Source: Sediminibacterium sp. (GTDB taxonomy: Bacteria; Bacteroidota; Bacteroidia; Chitinophagales; Chitinophagaceae). Taken from it: 64,000 nt of DNA. Below are positions 43,337-50,100 of the stretch, one piece after another (within the stretch, counting starts at the first letter, position 1; every line of letters begins with the position of its first letter). Where the stretch lies: positions 1-64,000 of the forward strand of contig JAFWCB010000005.1 of NCBI GenBank assembly GCA_017537025.1. Reading direction: 5' to 3'. The notes beneath the pieces were generated by a model. That model made no database searches, had not been told where the DNA came from, and saw nothing but the letters and a program-made list of their open reading frames with translations. The position numbers and the translations under genes are program-made.

Positions 43337-44671
43337 ATGAACAAAATATCTATTATCATAAAACGCGAATACTTCAGCAGAGTAAAAAACAGGCGTTTCT
43401 TGTTAACTACTATTCTTACCCCTTTATTATTTGTTGTATTTATAGCAGGGGCAACTATTTTATCGCTTAAAGGAAAAGATAATCATAAAATTGCGGTGAT
43501 CGACCAGAATGGTTTCTTTAAGGGTAATTTAAAAAATGCAAATGATATCAATTTTGAATTTCCGGAAGGGGTAGATACGCTTAACTATTTAAGCAAGGGC
43601 TATACCGATATTTTGATCATCCCAAAATTCGAAGGCACAGAGAAAGTAAATTATATACTTCGTTCAAAAAAACGTATTGGTATAGGCACGGAAGACCTTA
43701 TCAGTAATCGTATTAATCAGGCCATAGAGGACAAAATGTTACAAGACGCAGGTATCAATCGCTCTCAGTTGGATTCTATTAAAGAGAAATCCAAATTTGC
43801 CGAACTAAAAGCCTTAGAAGAAAAGGGAGAAACGGTACAGGAAAGTAGTGCCGGATTATCGTATGGTATTGGTTTTGGTAGTGGTATGCTCATTTATTTA
43901 ACCATGTTCATTTATGGTGCTATGGTTATGCGGGGTGTGATGGAAGAAAAAACAAATCGTATTGCTGAAGTAATGGTGAGTAGTGTAAAACCATTTGAGT
44001 TAATGCTCGGAAAAATTATTGGTATTGGTGCGGTTGGGTTAACCCAATTCTTTATGTGGATACTGCTCATTTTCGGACTCATGACTGCTGCACAATTATT
44101 TATTTCTCCGGAAGTAATGAGTCAGGTTAATACTTTACAACAATATAACGGACAAATACCCACAGGTGGTATGGTGAAAGCCGGTGAAGCCGCTCAAAAA
44201 ATCTACGCGATTAAGCATACGGTTAGTATGGCAAACTGGCCGGTAATTATCGGATGCTTTATTTTTTACTTTATTGGTGGTTATTTATTTTATGCTTCTT
44301 TATTTGCTGCAGTAGGTAGTGTAGTGAATGAAGATCCACAAGATGCACAGAGTTTAATGTTCCCAATTACCATGCCCATCATTTTCTCTTTTATCATTAT
44401 GAGTAATGCCGTACAAGATCCTAACACCGGTATTGCTACATGGGCCAGTATTATTCCATTCAGTTCACCTATGGTAATGATGGCGCGTATTGCTTATGGT
44501 GTGCCCGGCACCGTTTCGTATTGGCAATTGGCGGCGAGTATGATCAGCCTAATTGGCGGTTTTTTACTCACCACCTGGCTCAGCGGTAAAATTTATCGTA
44601 CGGGTATCTTGATGTATGGCAAGAAAGTTACCTGGAAGGAAATGGGTAAATGGGCTTTCCGGAGGGGATAG
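43337..44671 (+). CDS. ABC-2 type permease (NatB-like)
   Basis: The 444-residue membrane protein is the partner of the preceding ATPase. The first helix is at about 23-45. A large extracytoplasmic loop (45-170) follows, then five more helices (about 180-205, 230-255, 300-330, 340-365 and 395-420). MRGVMEEKTNRIAEVMVSSVKPFELMLGKIIGIG is the hallmark of the ABC-2/NatB family. The exported substrate (sodium, drug or lipid-like) is not readable. A terminator follows at 44753. Confidence 0.92.
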   Translation: MNKISIIIKREYFSRVKNRRFLLTTILTPLLFVVFIAGATILSLKGKDNHKIAVIDQNGFFKGNLKNANDINFEFPEGVDTLNYLSKGYTDILIIPKFEGTEKVNYILRSKKRIGIGTEDLISNRINQAIEDKMLQDAGINRSQLDSIKEKSKFAELKALEEKGETVQESSAGLSYGIGFGSGMLIYLTMFIYGAMVMRGVMEEKTNRIAEVMVSSVKPFELMLGKIIGIGAVGLTQFFMWILLIFGLMTAAQLFISPEVMSQVNTLQQYNGQIPTGGMVKAGEAAQKIYAIKHTVSMANWPVIIGCFIFYFIGGYLFYASLFAAVGSVVNEDPQDAQSLMFPITMPIIFSFIIMSNAVQDPNTGIATWASIIPFSSPMVMMARIAYGVPGTVSYWQLAASMISLIGGFLLTTWLSGKIYRTGILMYGKKVTWKEMGKWAFRRG

Positions 44672-44752
44672 TCTCATTCATAACTTAGCGCCAACCTAAA
44701 CAAGCCTGAAAATAAGCCTAGGGAACAAGTTCGAATGAGGGAAATTGGTTTT

Positions 44753-44789
44753 AAATGAGGGCTTCCGCTTTCACAGAAGCCTCATTTTT
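44753..44789 (+). terminator. Terminator after the ABC exporter operon
   Basis: The stem AAATGAG-G-GCTTC pairs with GAAGC-CTCATTT (44753-44765 with 44776-44787), with one bulged G, and runs into T5. It lies 80 bases after the permease stop and ends transcription before the convergent Rieske gene. Confidence 0.8.
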
Positions 44790-44817
44790 CCTGATTATTA
44801 AACTAAACGCAACTTTA

Positions 44818-45231
44818 TTAAGAATATATTCTTAAATTATTTCCAACCAATGAAGTATTGTATTGTCGTAAAGGTGTGTTTGCCGGGCCCTTTGTAACAG
44901 CACCAGAAGTATTGAAAGTGGCTCCGTGATTTGGACAATAAAATTGATTATTATTTGGCTGGAAATTTACACTGGTTCCTTCATGGGTACAAGCTGCCGA
45001 AACAGCAATAAAATTACCAGTTATAGTTTTAGCAACTATTAATCCATTGCTATACAGATAACCCCCATTAGTGGTTAATACTGCGTTAGCCGGCTGAGTG
45101 AGATCTAACGTAAAATCCACATTACTTGGTGCCGTTGAGCCTATGTTTTTACTACACCCTTCAAAACAGGTTGCCACAACTATTCCACCTGTTGCCATTC
45201 CAATTGATGATAAAAACTCTTTTCTATTCAT
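44818..45231 (-). CDS. Rieske [2Fe-2S] protein, membrane-anchored
   Basis: The 137-residue protein has an N-terminal export signal (residues 5-22; lipobox-like cysteines at 22 and 26) and a Rieske domain. Cluster ligands are C81-T-H83 and C99-x2-H102. The extra disulfide cysteines of high-potential Rieske proteins (after CTH and within the second box) are missing, so a lower-potential or ferredoxin-like cluster is likely. GPANTPLRQYNTSL is the typical C-terminal strand. It is the last gene of a minus-strand cluster with haem lipoproteins, YceI and DUF5777 proteins, pointing to electron transfer in the envelope. Confidence 0.9.
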   Translation of the reverse strand: MNRKEFLSSIGMATGGIVVATCFEGCSKNIGSTAPSNVDFTLDLTQPANAVLTTNGGYLYSNGLIVAKTITGNFIAVSAACTHEGTSVNFQPNNNQFYCPNHGATFNTSGAVTKGPANTPLRQYNTSLVGNNLRIYS

Positions 45232-45247
45232 TTTTACTATTATGCTA

Positions 45248-46159
45248 TTATTTGAGTCCTTTCGGTTTTACAATAGTGAATACCCTTGAAATATTGAACC
45301 CAAAATGAATATCCCCATTATTCCACTTCCCAGTAGTTTCTGTGATAAATGTTCTTTCTGTCATACCGGTTGAATTTGTGAAATGCAATTGAAAAACATG
45401 CCCACCGGTTTCAATATCCACACCAATTGACAGTGAATTACTAAAGCCGGATAATTTTTGCAATTGATAAAAATAATCGGTAGTAATATTCACTCGTTTA
45501 CTAATTCTTATCCGATTACCAATACCTATGGCAAAAAGGTCGTTGGGATCAGTAGCTAACGGTACGTTATTATAATGAATAACCGTTGGCGTTACTTGTA
45601 ATGAAAAATAATCATTAAACTTCCTGGCGACAAGTATTTGATGATAGTATGAAAATTTATCCGTGTAGTAATAAGTAATTCCGGCTCCCGCATTGTTGTC
45701 GTCGAGTGTTCGCCAAATCATACCTCCTGCATAACTTATTGAAATTGGCATATTTATTTTCCCTGTTGACTGACGCACTATTCTATATTTCACAAAACCA
45801 TCTACTTGTTTTTGGTAAGTGCTTCTACCTAATCCAATCATCAATCTATTTGTAATACCATAGTCTAAACTCATTCTCATAGATGCCTGATCCAATCCGA
45901 ATAAATTATATAATCCATCATTTACTTTTCCAAAACGATGATTTATTTTAAAATCTAAAATGCCTTTCCCTACATTCTCAATAGAATGCACGTTTACAAT
46001 TCTTGTAGTTTTGAAGATAGCAGTTGTGATATCAGTTGCCTTTTTTTTGGCAGCACTATCTTCTTTGTCTTGTAGTTTAAATAAATCTATTTCTTGTTGA
46101 GAAAATAGGCAACACCAATAAAATAAACAAAGGGGTAATAAGGTTATTCTTTTACTCAT
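45248..46159 (-). CDS. DUF5777 family outer-membrane beta-barrel protein
   Basis: The 303-residue protein starts at 46159 (signal peptide about 1-20, LFSQQE) with a single base between it and the YceI stop; the frame extends upstream to 46228 but would overlap YceI. The rest is strongly amphipathic beta strands with the DUF5777 pattern: VNVHSIENVGKGILDFKINHRFG, LFGLDQASMRMSLDYGITNRLMIGLG and RKFNDYFSLQVTPTVIHYNN. It probably forms an outer-membrane barrel. Neighbours are YceI and Rieske proteins. The role could be export or a pore for the redox partners (inference). Confidence 0.85.
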   Translation of the reverse strand: MSKRITLLPLCLFYWCCLFSQQEIDLFKLQDKEDSAAKKKATDITTAIFKTTRIVNVHSIENVGKGILDFKINHRFGKVNDGLYNLFGLDQASMRMSLDYGITNRLMIGLGRSTYQKQVDGFVKYRIVRQSTGKINMPISISYAGGMIWRTLDDNNAGAGITYYYTDKFSYYHQILVARKFNDYFSLQVTPTVIHYNNVPLATDPNDLFAIGIGNRIRISKRVNITTDYFYQLQKLSGFSNSLSIGVDIETGGHVFQLHFTNSTGMTERTFITETTGKWNNGDIHFGFNISRVFTIVKPKGLK

Positions 46160-46160
46160 T

Positions 46161-46700
46161 TTAGAATTTGCTTGTGATATTGATTGTAGCTTCTGCGGCA
46201 ATTTTATCTCCAATATATAAACCCGCAATTTGATAGTCTTTCAGCTTTATTTTAAACTCTGATAACAATATCACCTTACCTCCTGTGATATTTATTTTTC
46301 CGGTAGTATTAATTTTTTGACTAACTCCATGAATGGTTAATATACCATCTGCTGTAACGTCATAATTTCCATCTATTTTATAATCTATCGGCTTTGCAGA
46401 TCTAATGTATCCTTTGAAATCAGATTTTGGGAATTTAGTACTCTCTAAATAGTTTTCATTAAAATGATCTTCCATTAATTGGTTTTCGAAGCGAAACCCT
46501 TTTATTAAAATACTAAAAACTATTTGCCCTGTATTTGTCAGAAACTTACAATCGGCTTCATTATTAGTGGCAGCAATTTTTTCGATTCCGCCGGTAGCAT
46601 TAAATTTTACTTGTGCCGACTTAGTTGAAAGTAGTTGCTGTGCAGATACGGTATATTGTATCAGCATTATCAAGGCTATGCTAAATATTAACTTTTTCAT
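46161..46700 (-). CDS. YceI family protein, secreted
   Basis: YceI proteins form a small lipocalin-like barrel that binds long isoprenoid or fatty molecules. The 179-residue protein has a signal peptide (about 1-20, VSAQ) followed by the YceI strands (SAQVKFNATGGIEKIAATN, FENQLMEDHFNENYLESTKFPKSDFKG, DGNYDVTADGILTIHGVSQKI). It starts in a four-base overlap (ATGA) with the OB-fold gene stop, so translation is coupled. In context it might carry a quinone or polyisoprenoid for the redox proteins, which is an inference. Confidence 0.88.
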   Translation of the reverse strand: MKKLIFSIALIMLIQYTVSAQQLLSTKSAQVKFNATGGIEKIAATNNEADCKFLTNTGQIVFSILIKGFRFENQLMEDHFNENYLESTKFPKSDFKGYIRSAKPIDYKIDGNYDVTADGILTIHGVSQKINTTGKINITGGKVILLSEFKIKLKDYQIAGLYIGDKIAAEATINITSKF

Positions 46701-47116
46701 ATTTTTTGTTTAATGATTATCGCATCTTTAATTTTTACATCTGTTGTAAACCCAATACAAATTCCTTTTACGATTATGACAGTCTGTGGTTTAATATTTG
46801 TTGTTGATTTTAGAGTACAATACACTGAGCTAAAGGCATCTTGACTTTGTAATGTGAGGGTTGAAAATCCATCTTGATTTTTATCGATTTGAGTAACAAT
46901 ACCTGTAACTTGAACAGCCTTATTTAAATATTTAAGGTTTGCCATTTTCTCATTTGTTTGGTATTCTTTTACGATATCTACTGCTGCAATTGGAATGGCA
47001 ATCTCATTATCAATTTTACGATGATTGTTTTTTGAATATATAAAAACATAATACCAAGTAGCAGCTACTGAAATAGCTGCTACTGCTATAATTGACAAGA
47101 CAACTTTTGTTTTCAT
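46697..47116 (-). CDS. OB-fold (tRNA_anti-like) membrane-anchored protein
   Basis: This 139-residue protein has an N-terminal membrane anchor (about 5-26) and then a small beta-barrel resembling the OB-fold 'tRNA_anti-like' family (AVQVTGIVTQIDKNQDGFSTLTLQSQDAFSSVYCTL, TVIIVKGICIGF). Such lone OB-fold proteins are frequent in Bacteroidota lipoproteins. The start at 47116 (MKTKVV) fits a two-codon gap from the preceding stop; the open frame begins at 47140. It has no catalytic motif. Being sandwiched between haem proteins and YceI suggests a part in the same assembly. Confidence 0.75.
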   Translation of the reverse strand: MKTKVVLSIIAVAAISVAATWYYVFIYSKNNHRKIDNEIAIPIAAVDIVKEYQTNEKMANLKYLNKAVQVTGIVTQIDKNQDGFSTLTLQSQDAFSSVYCTLKSTTNIKPQTVIIVKGICIGFTTDVKIKDAIIIKQKI

Positions 47117-47117
47117 A

Positions 47118-47480
47118 CTAATTATTTGGAGCACCTGCATTTATCCAAGTTTGAATTTTCTTAATATCGCAAGTAGCTAGTTTATTTCCGCCTTTTGGCA
47201 TTGGTGATGCTTGTCCATTCTGTAAAATAGAATTGATTAGCAAGTTATTTTTAACATAATTCAGTGTGCTTGCATAGGTATCAAGTTTAATAGATGCCCC
47301 GGCAATCGCTGTGCCCCCGTGGCAACTATTACAATTTGTATTTAAAATTGGCAAAATCGTTGTGCTGTATTTGATATTTGCAGTGTCGCAAGTGGTTGTT
47401 GGATAAATAAGTTCACTTTTATCGTAGTAACAACTTGTAAAAAAGCAACAGACTATAATTAGGATGATAGTATTTTTCAT
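47118..47480 (-). CDS. c-type cytochrome-like haem lipoprotein (one site)
   Basis: The protein (120 residues) has a lipoprotein signal (FTSC17). One haem-binding CxxCH (C50-N-S-C53-H54) is visible, with a likely axial methionine M94 in PMPKGG. A C-terminal TCDIKKIQTWINAGAP segment completes the single domain. The whole mature part resembles the second half of the neighbouring 229-residue protein, so the two derive from domain duplication. Located on the outer face of a membrane, it should transfer electrons, but the partners are not known. Confidence 0.85.
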   Translation of the reverse strand: MKNTIILIIVCCFFTSCYYDKSELIYPTTTCDTANIKYSTTILPILNTNCNSCHGGTAIAGASIKLDTYASTLNYVKNNLLINSILQNGQASPMPKGGNKLATCDIKKIQTWINAGAPNN

Positions 47481-47488
47481 GTACAGTT

Positions 47489-48178
47489 TTATTTTGGCAT
47501 TCCCGCATTAATCCATTTAGTTATTATTTTAATATTACAATCACTCATTTTGGTTCCTTGTGGCATCCGTTGAATGGCCGGCAAGGTAGCATCGTGATTA
47601 ATTGCCTTTAAGAAAAGTGTTGTGTTGGCAGAAATATAAGCCTGAGATGAAGCATATGTGCCTAAGTAAACATTACCTGAACCCGGTGCGTTGCCATGAC
47701 ATCCATTACAACTATTAGCAAATATCGTTTGGACAGCCGAAGTATATGTGAATTTTGAAGTATCACATCCTGTTGGGCAAGTATTGTTTAACGCCCCAAG
47801 TGTAATCCATTTTTGTATAAGAGCAATTTGTGTTGCTGATAGTTGTGGAGAACCTGCAGGCGGCATTTTATTATTAGTAATAATCTTGAAATATTTACTA
47901 TTAGTCGGATTACCAGGTATTATTCCTTGCATAATTGTGGTATAATCAACTAATACTATACCATCTGCTCTTGAGGTACTGTTGTGGCACCCCGCACTGG
48001 CACAATAACTTTGGTACATTGGCAAAATTTCTGTTTGAAAGCAAATAGAATCTGTTGGGGTAGAACTTCCACCACCCGTTCCTCCCCCGGAATTGCCAAC
48101 AGTGCCCGGCTCTAGAATAGTATGCTTACAAGCAATAACTATAGCTATTAGCGTAAAAATGGAAATTATTTTTTTCAT
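47489..48178 (-). CDS. Two-module haem lipoprotein (CxxCH and atypical CX4CH)
   Basis: The 229-residue protein has a lipobox (VIAC17), a flexible glycine-serine linker (25-42) and two cytochrome-like modules. Module 1 carries an unusual C59-x4-C64-H65 and M105 (MPPAG). Module 2 has the standard C157-N-G-C160-H161 and M205 (MPQG). Each ends with a WI-x-x-GA helix. Residues 144-229 align with the adjacent 120-residue protein. It starts 34 bases after a sigma-like promoter shared with the sigma factor gene. It probably receives or passes electrons at the outer membrane (inference). Confidence 0.85.
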   Translation of the reverse strand: MKKIISIFTLIAIVIACKHTILEPGTVGNSGGGTGGGSSTPTDSICFQTEILPMYQSYCASAGCHNSTSRADGIVLVDYTTIMQGIIPGNPTNSKYFKIITNNKMPPAGSPQLSATQIALIQKWITLGALNNTCPTGCDTSKFTYTSAVQTIFANSCNGCHGNAPGSGNVYLGTYASSQAYISANTTLFLKAINHDATLPAIQRMPQGTKMSDCNIKIITKWINAGMPK

Positions 48179-48211
48179 AAGATATGTTTACCGTATTCCC
48201 TATAGTTGAGA

Positions 48212-48237
48212 TACAGTAAATTTTTAGAAAAGGTTGC
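48212..48237 (-). promoter_or_regulatory. ECF-type promoter of the haem/Rieske operon
   Basis: On the minus strand GCAACCTTTT (48237-48228) is followed by CTAAAA and, 16 bases after GCAACC, TGTA (48215-48212). AAC in the -35 element and this spacing are usual for ECF sigma promoters. The 26-base block is identical at 22 positions to one before the ECF sigma gene (50024-50049). The first haem gene starts 34 bases downstream. Confidence 0.6.
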
Positions 48238-48248
48238 CTCTTACTCTA

Positions 48249-49433
48249 TTATTTTCTTTTAAAGTTGTAGCGCAGATTAAAATAAATGCCTACAGAACCT
48301 AAATTTTTATGCCCTTCATTTAGTTCTTCTAATGGTAACTTAAAAGTTGGATCAATTTCTAGATATAAAGATTTATTTAATTTAAGACCTATACCGGTAC
48401 TTACTACAAGGTTATTCAAAATATGAGGTCTATTATTATCGTCCGGATCATCATTACTATTGGTAGTTATTTGAGTGGTATTATTTAACAAAAGCTTATA
48501 AGTGTATTCCTGATTTAAAAATATGTGTGATGACATCCCCATCGAAGTAATCCAACTAATTTTTTTGGATGGTGTTGCATTATATCGAATAGCAAGAGGA
48601 ATCTCTATATAATCTACATAGCCCATAGCATCTATAAGTTTTAAAGTAGTGTAAGATGGAATATTAGAAGGTACTTTAAAAGAAAAATCATCTCCGTTAT
48701 GATAAACAGGACTATGCACATAGTTTATCCCAGTGCGTAAACTAACATTTTTTGTGACCCGATAATTGATACCTAAACCAATAGATGTAGCCAAGTAATG
48801 AATAGCATTAACATTCGGAAAGTTATAATCTTTTCCATAAGATATAATTAAGCTAGTTTTTGATTGTTTACTTATGCTTTCTGTAGATGTTTTTATTTCT
48901 TGTTTAGGAGTATCGATAATTTCCGATTTAGTACTGATTTTCGCTATTACTAAATTACTATCGGTAGATCCTTTGCTGGTATGATCGACAACATTATTTA
49001 TATCATCACTCGTTTCGGATATGCGACTGCTCGCAAGATCTACGCTATCATTATTGCTATTTTGGGAAGGGTGCGTGTTTATATGATCAATACCGTGGTT
49101 TTTAACTTTTACAGTTTCTTCAAGTGTTATCGAATTGGATTGTTTTTTAATAGATTTTGGGGGTACTTGTTGTTTTTTATTAGTTAAACTGATATTCGTT
49201 GCTTTAGTTTGATTTATTCCGCCGTTATTTTGGGTATCATATAGTTTTATTGAAATAATTGAAAAAAATATTGGCAAAAGAAACCAAGCAAATAAGCTTC
49301 TTTTCTTTATCGTTTTTATCTTATTTAATTGTATTTCTACTTCGCTCCAATTAGGTATAAATTTGTCGATTTCTTGATTCTCAAAAGCAGTTCGACTTAT
49401 TTTATCTAAATTTTCATCATCAAAATTATTCAT
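48249..49433 (-). CDS. Anti-sigma-like membrane protein with C-terminal beta-barrel
   Basis: The 394-residue protein is encoded right after, and eight bases into, the ECF sigma gene. Residues 1-43 are polar and may bind sigma. A transmembrane helix follows at about 46-62 (LFAWFLLPIFFSIISIKLY). A long, serine/threonine/lysine-rich periplasmic linker runs to about 190. The C-terminal 200 residues are a beta-barrel-type outer membrane domain (SIGLGINYRVTKNVSLRTGINYV, IEIPLAIRYNATPSKKISWITSMGMS). I infer that it holds sigma inactive until a signal arrives. A shorter hypothesis is a plain outer membrane protein with an N-terminal anchor. Confidence 0.75.
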   Translation of the reverse strand: MNNFDDENLDKISRTAFENQEIDKFIPNWSEVEIQLNKIKTIKKRSLFAWFLLPIFFSIISIKLYDTQNNGGINQTKATNISLTNKKQQVPPKSIKKQSNSITLEETVKVKNHGIDHINTHPSQNSNNDSVDLASSRISETSDDINNVVDHTSKGSTDSNLVIAKISTKSEIIDTPKQEIKTSTESISKQSKTSLIISYGKDYNFPNVNAIHYLATSIGLGINYRVTKNVSLRTGINYVHSPVYHNGDDFSFKVPSNIPSYTTLKLIDAMGYVDYIEIPLAIRYNATPSKKISWITSMGMSSHIFLNQEYTYKLLLNNTTQITTNSNDDPDDNNRPHILNNLVVSTGIGLKLNKSLYLEIDPTFKLPLEELNEGHKNLGSVGIYFNLRYNFKRK

Positions 49434-49965
49434 ATGCAGTATTTTGGTCTAATAATTTTTTTAGGTGCTCTCTCGCCTTAAATAAATTTGACTTTGAGGT
49501 ACCTGTTGAAATATTTAGTATATCAGCTATTTCTTGATGTGAATAGCCGTCTATTGCATAAAGTTGAAAAACTGTTTTATATGCTTTAGGTAATAAGTGA
49601 ATACATTTAATAATTTCATTATAATTGAAATTATTAAATGCATTCAAATTCACATGCTGAAGTTCGCTATCGTTTAACTCGTCTAAACTTTGATAATTGT
49701 GTTTAAATTTTTTATTGTAGTTTATACAATTATTAATAACTACTCGTTTAATCCAAGCTTTAAAACTGATTTCCGTGCACTCGAATTTGTCTAAATTGTA
49801 ATTATCTATTTTAGTAAAAACTCTCATAAAGCTATCTACAGTTAGATCTTTTACATCTTGCTCGGAGTTGGCATAGCGATAGCAGATACTTGTTACATAT
49901 TGTTTCAATGCTTCAAATAGTTGCTGCTGCGCTTTTCCATCATTGTTTTGGCAGCCGATTATCAA
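49426..49965 (-). CDS. ECF-type RNA polymerase sigma factor
   Basis: The 179-residue protein has sigma-70 region 2 at about 20-85 (YANSEQDVKDLTVDSFMRVFTKIDNY) and region 4 at about 115-172 (LPKAYKTVFQLYAIDGYSHQEIADILNISTGTSKSNLFKAREHLKKLL). The lack of regions 1 and 3 is typical of ECF sigma factors. It shares an eight-base overlap with the anti-sigma-like gene. The sequence upstream matches the promoter of the haem operon, which fits autoregulation. Regulon members other than this cluster cannot be seen. Confidence 0.9.
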   Translation of the reverse strand: MIIGCQNNDGKAQQQLFEALKQYVTSICYRYANSEQDVKDLTVDSFMRVFTKIDNYNLDKFECTEISFKAWIKRVVINNCINYNKKFKHNYQSLDELNDSELQHVNLNAFNNFNYNEIIKCIHLLPKAYKTVFQLYAIDGYSHQEIADILNISTGTSKSNLFKAREHLKKLLDQNTAYE

Positions 49966-50023
49966 AAATTTAACCTGCTCTGAAGTAATACTTAAATATT
50001 AGTTTAATAAACGGTAATAGTAG

Positions 50024-50049
50024 TACAATAATATTTTAAAAAAGGTTGC
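50024..50049 (-). promoter_or_regulatory. ECF-type promoter of the sigma factor gene
   Basis: GCAACCTTTT (50049-50040) and, 16 bases after GCAACC, TGTA (50027-50024) match the site before the haem operon at the same spacing (22 of 26 identical by hand alignment). It starts 59 bases upstream of the sigma start codon, consistent with self-activation. Confidence 0.6.
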
Positions 50050-50100
50050 TTTTGGTTAATAGTTTTCGCATTAAGAAAATTTAGGGTAACCTAGCCCGAG

